Assembly: GCA_032718475.1 (NCBI GenBank)
Contig: JAUCBJ010004131.1
Span: 7,501-28,106, forward strand
Origin: Nemertoderma westbladi
Lineage: Eukaryota; Xenacoelomorpha; Nemertodermatida; Nemertodermatidae
Reading direction: 5' to 3'
DNA: 20,606 nt
In this document: positions 1 to 8,995 of the stretch, piece by piece
Layout: every line of letters begins with the position of its first letter
How positions within the stretch are numbered: the stretch's first letter is position 1
Notes under the pieces: model-generated
What the model saw: the letters and a program-made list of their open reading frames with translations, nothing else
Databases searched by the model: none
Told to the model about the DNA's origin: nothing
Position numbers and translations under genes: made by a program

Positions 1-589
1 ATCACGGTACTTTGATATGGAATTCACTTCCCCTGAAAATAAAAGAAAGTAAAACTAAGAAAGCACTTACCCAAAATCTCAAAAAGTCATTGCTAAGCGA
101 TCTAACTTAAAATAGAATAAAACTTAAAATAAATAAGTCCTACTGTAGAATAGTATTAGGCCCGATCATCTATTAAACTCATTAAATAAATTTGTATCTA
201 TTAATAATCGTATATCACATCGCATTAACTGGATATTTCAATTTTTTTTAAAATCTCAAAATGTAATTTAAATATATTAAAATCAGCAGATTGTACGAAT
301 TAAATTGATTGATATGTAATATTTACAACAAAACGCTCGCCACGGCAACAGGGAACTATACTAGCTTTGCTACTGTTTCCTGTTTCTCATAAATACTACA
401 ATACTGTAAACAAATATTGGAAATCCAAAACTAGCACTGATCCATATAATCTAAATAACAATAAAACCCCAATTACGCACTGTACCTAAACTGGTGATGG
501 GTTTATAATACTGAGAGCGTATATTATGATAACGAAACAAATAAATGAACCCTTAAGGGTTCCTTTGATTGATTGAAAAAAAAATGGTT
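1..589. other. AT-rich intergenic spacer
   Basis: No convincing coding region, RNA gene or repeat seen. It is AT-rich with scattered homopolymer A/T and ends just before the 18-bp G-rich minisatellite. Confidence 0.6.
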
Positions 590-1670
590 GGGGAGCAATG
601 GATGGGTGGGGAGCAATGGATGGGTGGGGAGCAACGGATGGGTGGGAAGCAATGGATGGATGGGGATCAATGGCTGGTTGGGGGGCAATGGATGGGTGGG
701 GAGCAATTAATGGATGGGTGGGGAGCAATGGATGGATGGGGAGCAATGGGTGGGTGGGGAGAAATGGATGGGTGGGGAGCAATGGATGGGTGGGGAGCAA
801 TGGGTGGGTGGGAAGCAATAGATGGGTGGGGAGCAATGGATGGGTGGGAGGGATGGATGAGTGGGGAGCAATGGATGGGTGTGGAGCAATGGATGGGTGG
901 GGAGCAATGGATGGGTGGGGAGCAATGGATGGTGGGTAGCAATGGATGGGTGGAGAGCAGTGGATGGGTGGGGAGCAATGGGTGGGTGGGGAGCAATGTA
1001 TGTGTGGGGAGCAATGGATGTGTGGAGAGCATGGGTGGGGATCAATGGATGGTTGGGGAGCAATGGATGGGTGAGTAGCAATGGATGGGTGGAGAGCAGT
1101 GGATGGGTGGGGAGCAATGGGTGGGTGGGGAGCAATGTATGTGTGGGGAGCAATGGATGGGTGGAGAGCAATGGATGGGTGGGGAGCAGTGGATGGGTGG
1201 GTAGCAATGGATGGGTGGAGAGCAGTGGATGGGTGGGGAGCAGTGGATGGGTGGGGAGCAATGTATGTGTGGGGAGCAATGGATGGGTGGAGAGCAATGG
1301 ATGGGTGGGGATCAATGGATGGTTGGGGAGCAATGGATGGGTGAGTAGCAATGGATGGGTGGAGAGCAGTGGATGGGTGGGGAGCAATGGGTGGGTGGGG
1401 AGCAATGTATGTGTGGGGAGCAATGGATGGGTGGAGAGCAATGTATGGGTGGGGAGCAATGGATGGGTGGGGATCAATGGATGGATGGTTGGGAGCAATG
1501 GATGGGTGGGGAGCAATGGATGGGTGGGGAGCAATGGATGGTTGGGGAGCAATGGATGGGTGGGGAGCAATGGATGGGTGGGGAGCAATGGATGGGTGGG
1601 GAGCAATTTATGGGTAGGAATCAGTGGATGGGTGGGGAGCAGTGGATGGGTGGGGAGCTTATAGAAAAAT
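590..1670 (+). repeat. 18-bp G-rich minisatellite array (about 60 units)
   Basis: The consensus unit is GAGCAATGGATGGGTGGG (18 bp), repeated about 60 times with point variants such as GAGCAGTGG, GATCAATGG, ATGTATGTGTGGG and GGTTGGGG. The plus strand is nearly free of C, giving an extreme strand skew. Because the unit is a multiple of three and lacks stops, several frames on both strands stay open (for example hexapeptide MDGWGA on plus and LLPTHP on minus), so these are repeat artefacts rather than genes. Each unit has the runs GGG and GGGG one base apart, so two neighbouring units could form a G-quadruplex. A block with a GTGAGTAGCA variant at 1071 recurs at 1341, exactly 270 bp (15 units) later, showing a higher-order duplication. 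Confidence 0.95.
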
Positions 1671-1677
1671 AATTGTT

Positions 1678-2031
1678 GTTTGGCGCCTCGATAGTCGGTT
1701 TACAGACGAGTTATTCTTCTGTATGAGTATACAGAAGAACTCCGATCGACCAGAGATCCACCTTCTCGTCGTGATCAACGTTGGATATCATCTCGCTGCG
1801 GCAGATAATCCAATGTCCCGCAGACAGTGCGACGGGAAGACGAGGGAGCGGGGACACTCAAACCGAAATCCGCTATCGTTATATCCCCCGAAGACTCGCA
1901 GCAGGAGATTCTCGGGTTTTATGTCCCGATGGATAACGTTATGCGGCGTAAGGTTCCTCGAAGCGCTTAACGGGTTGGGATTGCAGCAACTTGTACATGT
2001 ACATCTAGGGGCGTACTCAAGGATAGAGTAA
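1678..2031 (-). pseudogene. Aurora-like protein kinase pseudogene, C-terminal part of kinase domain
   Basis: Read on the minus strand, kinase landmarks follow in order: the hinge ILEYAPR (about 2024-2003), the catalytic loop [11 protein letters not shown] (from 1931), the DFG motif (1873-1862), an activation segment with [16 protein letters not shown], then DEKVDLWSIGVLLY (about 1780-1726) and a KP..EAPN remnant at 1678-1689. The [17 protein letters not shown] and DEKVD-WS-GVL combination is typical of Aurora kinases, which phosphorylate mitotic substrates. The copy is dead: there is a frameshift after the hinge, a deletion removing most of helix E before the catalytic loop, two extra bases in the PPEM motif, and a small hairpin insertion near 1714-1739. 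No intron is seen, so a retrocopy is plausible. Confidence 0.82.
1714..1739. repeat. 11-bp perfect inverted repeat (hairpin)
   Basis: TTCTTCTGTAT and ATACAGAAGAA are separated by GAGT. It sits where the kinase pseudogene should read VLLYEFL, so it looks like a small palindromic insertion that helped break the frame. Confidence 0.8.
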
Positions 2032-2044
2032 GACTTTAGTGTCA

Positions 2045-2235
2045 TGGTAGAAGTAGCAGTAGAACTTGAGGATGTTTTCGTGGTCAATTTGAGATTTAAT
2101 CTCAATATCACGTTGAACCATGAAAACATCGTCAAGTTGTACGGCTACTTTTACTTTCAAAGAAAATAATATCAATCTCCTTTTGGTGTTCCAATTTGTT
2201 GAACACCTGTTGGTGTTCGGGTATTTTTATACTGT
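2045..2235 (+). pseudogene. Kinase relic, N-lobe part, in opposite orientation
   Basis: On the plus strand, 2113-2157 encodes LNHENIVKLYGYF, matching the helix C/beta-4 region of Aurora and related kinases (family pattern HPNI-RLY-YF). A one-base frame change after it gives ENNINLLLVFQFVEHLL, resembling the beta-5/hinge strand. Upstream there is only a degenerate trace of an EI..Q pattern. It lies head to head with the minus-strand kinase relic and would precede it in a normal kinase, suggesting a 5'-inverted retrocopy. However, both pieces appear to contain a hinge with different sequence, so two separate relics are possible. Confidence 0.55.
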
Positions 2236-3501
2236 TCTGTACAGTATAGTATTTTGAAATAATCGGCGAGGCATTAAGATGGGAAAGGGAACGTTTAATC
2301 GAGATCGTTTCAAGTGCAATGAATTGATCTAATCAATCAATTTTTCAATTCATTGGACATCGCCCAATCAATTATTAAATTATAAAAACGTAAGCAATCA
2401 ATTAATTGGGATCAATTAATTGCAGCTCAATTATTTTTTGACAACCCTTGAAAGCGGTACCGTTTAGTTCGCGCCAGGAAAACATTCCCAAACTTCCCTT
2501 CCCCAGTTTCCTATCTCGAAATCCTTTACATTAGTTTATTGCAGGTCGTTCGGGTTCCTTCTACTATCTTTGGGTGAAGAGACGAAAACGGTTTGGGTTT
2601 AGGTTTTCACTCGATGAAGTTATGTCATCGCCGGAGGTGGACGCGGTAGTTGTGGCGACTCAGCCATTGTTATATACACATAATGTTATACACATAATGT
2701 TATACACATAATGTTAATATAGCACATAATGTTATATTCTCAATTTTGGGTAAGGAGCAGTATACAGTGACAGATTATTTACAACAATAAACTATACTAA
2801 TAAACTAAAGTCAATAGAACAGGTTTTTTGGGAAAGGTCAGTTGTTATTTGCGTCGCATATCCCCTGGAGAGGGATTCATTTTTATTGCTTCGAATCCTT
2901 GATCAGTACAATGTCACATATTGCAGACTTGATATGGATGGTGTTTTATTCAAAACTTTAGTTAGCAAAGTTTGAACGTGAAGATCGCTTTAATAAAACA
3001 GCTTGTTTTAACTTCTTAAAACAATGTACAATTTCATTTATTTAAGAATGTTATAGGGCATAAAGTGATGACAAATGTAAAATCTCTAAATATACGTAAC
3101 ATGTAATTCTCAGTTATCTATCAAAATGCGCTCTTATAAGTAGTGAAACCAGCCAAGTAATATGAAAAACACTTTGTTAACAATTCTGACGAGTTACCAT
3201 GGCATCTAGAAACTGAAACATATTGCATATTTTACCTTATACTTGATATATTGGTGGTAGACTCTGATTCCAGAACTCTACGACCACTACATATGTATTA
3301 CACCCGTTTAAAGCCCGTTGCTAAGGACATTATCAATACAGCTAATATTGAAGGTCGTTTTCACTTGGTTGCTATGGTATTTAAAAAAAACGAAGTATGC
3401 CATTAAATTCTTCGTATCCAAAATAATAATCTTCCATAAATTGTAACTCGTCATATCTACTATAAGAGCTGTTGCTATGAGGATTTCCTCCGTTGCTATG
3501 T
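2236..3501. other. Intergenic spacer with short repeats
   Basis: 2320-2430 is rich in CAATCAATT variants. 2455-2665 is less AT-rich and holds a short ATG-started frame (ATGTCATCGCCGG at about 2621), which could be a first exon or chance. 2740-3501 is AT-rich, and I see nothing else in it. Confidence 0.5.
2669..2735 (+). repeat. 14-bp tandem repeat, about 4 copies
   Basis: The unit TTATACACATAATG is repeated with one degenerate copy (AATATAGCACATAATG). It lies in otherwise single-copy-looking spacer. Confidence 0.8.
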
Positions 3502-3518
3502 TTAACCCTATTACCACT

Positions 3519-3550
<32 letters not shown>
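3519..3550 (+). repeat. Poly-G tract, 32 bases
   Basis: Uninterrupted run of 32 G just inside the left end of the piggyBac-like element. Its counterpart at the right end is 15 C at 4724-4738. Length may be polymorphic or affected by assembly error. Confidence 0.9.
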
Positions 3551-3551
<1 letters not shown>

Positions 3552-3870
3552 ATCGGCCCTTCCTAGTTTCTAGTTGCTGTAACTATGCAACCACATTACG
3601 TACCGGCCCAATTTTTATTGAGAATTAGTCAAATTTATTCTTTCATCTTTTGCAAAAAACGACGTTGCAATTGGATTTCTACTTTTCGATGTGGGTGCCA
3701 CCTCAAAATTTGGTCTCCAGCACCAAATTTTTTGAAATTATAGAATTTTACAAAGTCATTCGTGATTTAGTAATTATTTATGTTTGGGCTATTTTTATTT
3801 ATTTTTATTGGTTTGGATCACTCTAATGCTCTATACAAGTATGTAAGTGTAGTGGTACGTCATTTTTGGA

Positions 3871-4440
3871 GCACCAAAATTAGGGCGTGGCACTTCAAAT
3901 TTTGAAAAATACGAGATTCGGAAAATACACTAAAGTTTTGATTTGCAAAGCATTTTTATAGGTTTTCTGGAGCGCTGAATCGATTGAAAGTAATATAGAA
4001 GCCTGAAGACTTAGTGGTTCGCCATTTTTGGTGCACCAAAATTAGGGCGAGGCACTTCAAATTTTGAAAAATACGAGATTCGGAAAATACACTAAAGTTT
4101 TGATTTCAAATTATTTTTTATAGGTTTTCTGGAGCGCTGAATCGATTGAAAGTAATATAGCAGCCTCAAATCCTTGGTGTACGTAATTTTCGGTGCACCA
4201 AAATTAGGGCGTGGCACTTCAAATTTTCAAAATTACTTTATTCGGAAAAAACACTAAAGTTTTGATTTCAAAAAATGGCCAACCTCTAAGTCTTCAGGCT
4301 TCTATATTACTTTCAATCGATTCAGCGGCCCAGAAAACCTATAAAAAATGCGTTGAAATAAAAAAATTAGGGGCATTTTCTGAATATCTAATTTTTCAAA
4401 GTTTGAAGTGCCACTTCTTAGGTGCACGAAAAATAGCATC
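3871..4440. repeat. 162-bp internal satellite with inverted partial copy
   Basis: Units start GCACCAAAATTAGGGCG at 3871, 4033 and 4195, each 162 bp apart. They contain conserved stretches such as CTGAATCGATTGAAAGTAAT. The third copy is truncated near 4270 and followed by an inverted copy running to about 4440. This makes the core of the piggyBac-like element a partial palindrome, and short frames here are not genes. Confidence 0.88.
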
Positions 4441-4906
4441 CACTTCAATTTTTGGAAATGGAATATAATCACATTCGATTCAGCGTCTTGAAAAACCTAC
4501 TAAATCAAGCCAACACTGCCACACTATTAGTTTTTAGAAAACGAAAAATTTTGTAATTTTGTCCTGAGACTACTTTTATTTTCATCAAAATTATGAGTCA
4601 CTGCTTATGAAATTTTAACTTTTTAAGGTTTGGTAGTGTTCAGCTATAGTTGTTTTACCAACAGCCCAAATTTTGTATGATTTCATTGGACGATTACAAA
4701 AATATAGTGGGTGGGCCGAATCGCCCCCCCCCCCCCCCAGTAGTGGTGCTAATGGTCAAAACACCCCAGTGGTAATAGGGTTAAGACCCTCTAAAAAACC
4801 AGTGGAACCGTTTGGTGAAAATATTTTATAATTTCGCATTTCTTTACTAAATATCTATGTGGGGTAGCTCAGTCATATATAAAATACGGGGCCATAGACT
4901 GGAGCC

Positions 4907-4912
4907 TTTATT
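4907..4912 (-). terminator. Polyadenylation signal for the TRIM-like gene
   Basis: AATAAA on the minus strand, about 80 bases downstream of the stop codon of the TRIM-like gene. The position is right for its 3' end; no transcript evidence is available. Confidence 0.5.
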
Positions 4913-4990
4913 AAATGAAAGAAAGAGTTAAGTAAACAGTTATATATAGTTAGCGAGTTAAAACTCAATTTATCGATAGGTGTAGCTGAT

Positions 4991-7015
4991 TTAGTTATAT
5001 TTAATATAAAGTAAACTGTTACTAAGAGTTTCGTACAGAAAGAATCCACTATTATTATTCACAATAGCCATCCCACCGAACCCGTATACCGGCACGGCAC
5101 CCAATCGGGATACTTTAGTTACGTTTGTATCGTCTTTATAAACCCCCAGATAATGATTCCCTTCTTCTTCTAGAGGAACCAAGAAATACAATGATGGATT
5201 CTGCAGTAGTTCCACCACCCCAATAGGGATGGATTTACCGCAATCTAGAACGAATAGCCTTCTATCCAATACGAGAGTAACGTTGGGTCCGGTGCCGGTA
5301 ACCTTATAGCCACATATGGATAACTTATGTTTGTTAGGTTGGAATAATCCGACGATTAAATCGGCCATATATATAAAAAAACCGATGGTAAGGAGTTTCC
5401 CGGGTTCTTCGATACGGGATATCCATTCCTTAGAACAATCGCGTCGGTCCAGTTTAATCACGCAGTTGTTTGACATTAGCACATAATCACCATGGATACC
5501 GACCATTGGGCCTATTGGTTGACCCCGGTATCTCTCTTTACCAAGACACAAATGTTTGACATCACCTCCGTCTGGGTTTATTACAAATACACATTCTTCC
5601 GTTGCGGCGATCCAGATTTCCTCGTAGTAATTATCTAGAAACTTAATCTGTTTCTTTTCGGCGTTGCAGTCGGATTCAAGAATAATAGGTTCACCACGTA
5701 GAGATAAATACTCGTCGTCGTTGAATTCGTAAATATAAATCCTGTTAGTTAGGGAATCGGTTATCCCCAGGTTCCTATAACAACCACCAATGGTACCGAC
5801 TTTACCGATTCCCATTCTCCGACAGTCGATCCGACATGTTTCCTTTAGCGGCGGATCTCTTAATAAAATATCTTCGTATTGGCGGAGGTCAAAACGTTTC
5901 TCAACCTCCAGTTCTTCTACTGGAACCGCCATCTTCTCTCCTCCATCGCCGCTATCTAAAATATCAACGCGGCCGGTAATCCCTTCCAGGTCCTTCTGTA
6001 ACTCGACCGGAACGAAACGAATTTCCGGTACCTCTACAACTTCGATCTCAGAAATCCGCTGCTCGATTTCTTTATATTTCTTTAGGATCTTCTTGGCTTC
6101 CGCTATTTCTTTGATCAACTCGGAATTCTTTATCTTCTTATAATATTCGTTTTCTTCAGGAATTTCGATACTAGCGAGAATTTCCTGCGCTGCTGATATT
6201 TTTCCCGCCGTTTTGGTATTTAAATCCCGGACCTGCTTCATCATTGTATCTTCGGCTGCTTTTAATTCGTTGTACAAATATTGGAAGTGTTTGCGGATGT
6301 CGTCGGTGGAAACTTTAGTGACGTCGTCTAAATCCCCCAGAATTCCTTCCAACACTGTTAGTTTAGTCTCCAATCGTGTTCTCAACTGTCCCGGACCTTC
6401 TACTAAGTTTCGTCTGATTGAATTACAGACTTCGTTCGTATACCCGACCTCGTGATCTTTAGAAACACCGTCAACGGAATGACATTGGCGACAAACAACA
6501 CATTCGCATTTCTCGCAATAATGGCGTTTGTTTAGACCGTGGATTAGGCACAGATCAGGATCCGGTTCTTTAGATCCACCAACAGCTCCTTGTTTATCGA
6601 GATCTACGTCATTAGACCAGCATCCCGTCGGTTCTCCAGCTGCTCCCGAATTAGGTGGATTGGCGACGCAGACGTGGTTAGGTTCGCACTTTCTGCACAA
6701 TTCGGTCTCGCAACGTTCGCAGGGATTCGTTCCTTTGTTTTTTCCGCACTCGTCGCATGTTTTTTCTTTTCGAATCATATCAATCATAGAAGTGACGACA
6801 TGGTTTACTGTCGGCAAAGAATCCAGTTTCTCAACCTCGGTGGAATTCCGACAACGTGGACATTCCAACGAAAATCCATCACCGCGTTGTTTAGAAAATT
6901 TTATTACACATTTGTAACAGAAACAGTGGGAGCAGTTGATCAAAACTCGAGGCTGATGTAAAAGTCGTAGACATACGGAACATTCGAACTCTCGCTCTAC
7001 TTGCTCCCGGTCCAT
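4991..7015 (-). CDS. TRIM-like E3 ubiquitin ligase (RING, B-boxes, coiled coil), 674 aa
   Basis: An intact, intronless 674-residue frame starting at an ATG with G at -3 and +4, a good animal start context. Residues 12-55 form a complete C3HC4 RING (C12, C15, C28, H30, C33, C36, C52, C55), expected to bind an E2 enzyme and transfer ubiquitin. Residues 87-116 hold a B-box1-like Cys/His cluster and 156-188 a B-box2 (C156, H159, C167, C170, C175, C178, H188). About 200-335 is a charged, heptad-like coiled coil that would mediate dimerisation. The C-terminal ~280 residues form repeated short beta-strand-like segments that may be a divergent beta-propeller; I see no clear NHL or B30.2 signature. 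The protein is probably cytoplasmic, with roles such as innate immunity or protein turnover possible but not shown. A large intronless TRIM family is common in marine invertebrates. No neighbour suggests a partner. Confidence 0.9.
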   Translation of the reverse strand: MDREQVEREFECSVCLRLLHQPRVLINCSHCFCYKCVIKFSKQRGDGFSLECPRCRNSTEVEKLDSLPTVNHVVTSMIDMIRKEKTCDECGKNKGTNPCERCETELCRKCEPNHVCVANPPNSGAAGEPTGCWSNDVDLDKQGAVGGSKEPDPDLCLIHGLNKRHYCEKCECVVCRQCHSVDGVSKDHEVGYTNEVCNSIRRNLVEGPGQLRTRLETKLTVLEGILGDLDDVTKVSTDDIRKHFQYLYNELKAAEDTMMKQVRDLNTKTAGKISAAQEILASIEIPEENEYYKKIKNSELIKEIAEAKKILKKYKEIEQRISEIEVVEVPEIRFVPVELQKDLEGITGRVDILDSGDGGEKMAVPVEELEVEKRFDLRQYEDILLRDPPLKETCRIDCRRMGIGKVGTIGGCYRNLGITDSLTNRIYIYEFNDDEYLSLRGEPIILESDCNAEKKQIKFLDNYYEEIWIAATEECVFVINPDGGDVKHLCLGKERYRGQPIGPMVGIHGDYVLMSNNCVIKLDRRDCSKEWISRIEEPGKLLTIGFFIYMADLIVGLFQPNKHKLSICGYKVTGTGPNVTLVLDRRLFVLDCGKSIPIGVVELLQNPSLYFLVPLEEEGNHYLGVYKDDTNVTKVSRLGAVPVYGFGGMAIVNNNSGFFLYETLSNSLLYIKYN

Positions 7016-7383
7016 TGCTACATTGTCTGATTGTAGTCCAGTAGTCTGGCCTGGCTGTTTGGTACCAGTAGTTCAGTACAGTTCGGTCAGTGCTGCAGTG
7101 CAGTAGTTCTGTAGTTATGGTTTCGTTCAGTAGCCTACTCTAATGCTGTAATGCCAGAATGCTGTAATCTGGTAATGCAGTAATCCTCCTGCTGTCCTGT
7201 CCTCTCCTCTAGTCATACATACCGGTACAGCTGCTGTAACTTATTGTTTTTGCTTTTGTGAGCAATAACGGCCTCCAGCAAATAAATCATGTAGGCCTAT
7301 AACTACTGTACTTCGGTATTATTTGCTTCAGGTATTATATCCGTTTATCACACGTTCTCACTTATTTTTAGCGGTTGATATAT

Positions 7384-7408
7384 TGTATATCACACCGTGT
7401 GATATACA
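7384..7408. repeat. 25-bp near-perfect palindrome
   Basis: Arms of 12 bp (TGTATATCACAC and GTGTGATATACA) around a single C. It shares the ATATCAC/GTGATAT core with the larger palindrome at 7816-7906. Confidence 0.85.
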
Positions 7409-7815
7409 GTTAGCTATATTCAAAAATTAGTTGAAACTTGTATTACTAATTAATTGCTTCTTTTAATTACAAAAATGATATAGTATACTACTGTACTAGC
7501 TAGATTTTGCTATTTTTAATATTTTGTGTAGCCCCTACGGCCTTAGGTGGTGTATAATTAATCCTTCCCCTGTGTTTAAAATATAATCAAGATATTTTTC
7601 CAAAATATGTTCTGGAATAACAAATATTTGTAACTGAGGGTTCATTTTTTCAAAATAAATAGCTAGCATATTCTAGAACGATTTCTACACAAAAAGCAAC
7701 AAGTACTACAGTAGCTATAATAAAAAAATTGGAGAAGAAAATACTAAATTGTGGAGTGGGGTTCGCTATGTACCTTATTATGCAGGATGGCCCTCTTTGT
7801 GTTCAATAAGTTCGA

Positions 7816-7906
7816 ACACATGTGATAAACAGAATATCACCTCTTCTAGGAGTGATATATCGTATATCACTCCTAGAACAGGTGATATTCTGTTTATCAC
7901 ATGTGT
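7816..7906. repeat. 91-bp palindrome with 3-base loop
   Basis: Two 44-bp arms (7816-7859 and 7863-7906) are complementary with one mismatch around the loop TCG. The outer ends are ACACATGTGAT and ATCACATGTGT. 26 bases of the right arm (7866-7891) are directly repeated at 7907-7932. This could extrude as a cruciform or be a degenerate MITE. No flanking duplication is obvious. Confidence 0.9.
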
Positions 7907-8551
7907 ATCACTCCTAGAACAGGTGATATTCTCTGTATATTCCGGTCTCGAACAGACTATAATTATAGTATATTCACCTGGAAAAATGTATATTCATCTC
8001 TAAAATTCGCTGCCGTATCTTTAAGCAGAAACATTCTAGAATAAATTTTTACATGATAATAGTAGTATATTAAATAAGAAATAATTACTGTATTAAATAC
8101 AGTATAATCCAAACCAATGAAACTAAGTCAATCCATAATAAATATTTATAATTCAATAATATTTCAGCAATAATACTGTAAAATGTTAAAATACCTTACT
8201 CTTATTCAGTAACATTCTAGAATATCACCTTTATGCCTATAAATTATTAAAATTTATTCTGAAATCATATTTAGCCATTTTTTTTGTATGGTAAAGCCTT
8301 TTAGGCTACTGTAGTGGGAAAAAGGGTTTGACGATAGCGATAATGACTTGTACATTGTTACAGTACTAATACTTACTAAACGGACTAAACCGTTCAGCCA
8401 TTGGCGTTATATTATAACAACGCATGCAGAGACAGTTTATTACTTAATTAATTATAAAAAGGCGCAGCTGAAACAGTTAATTGAATGAATTGGAGTTGAG
8501 CTGTTTAATGTAAAACTGTAATTAACGATGTTATGTTAGGCCTATGTTATG

Positions 8552-8654
8552 TTCAGAAATGGAAAAAATGAGATGAGGTCATATAGGTCAAAATGTACTT
8601 ATATCGCTGGTTGAAAACCCGGTGACGGACGTCCTCGTGTTTTCCATTTCTGAA
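8552..8654. repeat. Short element with 15-bp perfect inverted ends
   Basis: TTCAGAAATGGAAAA at 8552-8566 and TTTTCCATTTCTGAA at 8640-8654 bound a 103-bp segment without coding potential. A miniature transposon remnant is possible; no target duplication was found. Confidence 0.6.
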
Positions 8655-8995
8655 AAGCAGTAATTAAACTTATAATGACTAGCTAACAAAAAAATAATAG
8701 CTACTAATGTTGGTAACATTAAACAACAGAAAAACACAAAAAATAGGTAACAGTTCCGTATCGCACTACATTTTTATAACATAAATCATTGTTTTAATAT
8801 TAAATAAATTATCATGCTTTATTATCGGAATATTACTGTAGATATAAATTGTATAAGACTAGTTCCGTATGAAAATTACACTAAATTCAATAGAAAACAT
8901 TTAACATATATCTATATCTATGTGCATACAGAACTCTTTTTCTTGTAAAAATAATTATGCCTTTTTCCCATATCGAATCAAATTGTCACTAATCG

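Larger units (their letters stand above)
3506..4780. mobile_element. piggyBac-like MITE with poly-G tract and satellite core
   Basis: The element begins CCCTATTACCACTGGGG and ends CCCCAGTGGTAATAGGG, which are perfect inverted complements, and each end is flanked by TTAA (3502-3505 and 4781-4784). TTAA duplication with ends starting CCC is the hallmark of piggyBac transposons. Inverted similarity continues beyond the homopolymer: the left end has 32 G then AATCGGCCC, and the right has GGGCCGAATCG then 15 C. The right end holds an additional degenerate terminal motif at 4739-4760. There is no transposase frame, so it is non-autonomous. The interior contains 162-bp direct repeats and an inverted copy. 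Confidence 0.85.
7016..8995. other. AT-rich intergenic region upstream of the TRIM-like gene
   Basis: 7016-7200 is a degenerate CAGTAGT-rich stretch that is probably the 5' leader and promoter area of the minus-strand TRIM-like gene; no clear TATA box is seen. The rest is AT-rich and contains the palindromes listed separately. The motif TTCTAGAA occurs at 7671, 8034 and 8215, with TTCTGGAA at 7610. No coding region is convincing. Confidence 0.55.

Noticed and set aside
486-1672. Long frames of MDGWGA, GEQWMG or LLPTHP repeats on both strands
   Set aside because: All arise because the 18-bp repeat is divisible by three and stop-free in several frames; no start context or non-repeat domain supports a protein.
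4211-4468. 85-residue plus-strand frame
   Set aside because: Lies across the inverted 162-bp satellite of the MITE.
5790-6961. Plus-strand frames opposite the TRIM-like gene
   Set aside because: Antisense shadows of a strongly supported coding region.
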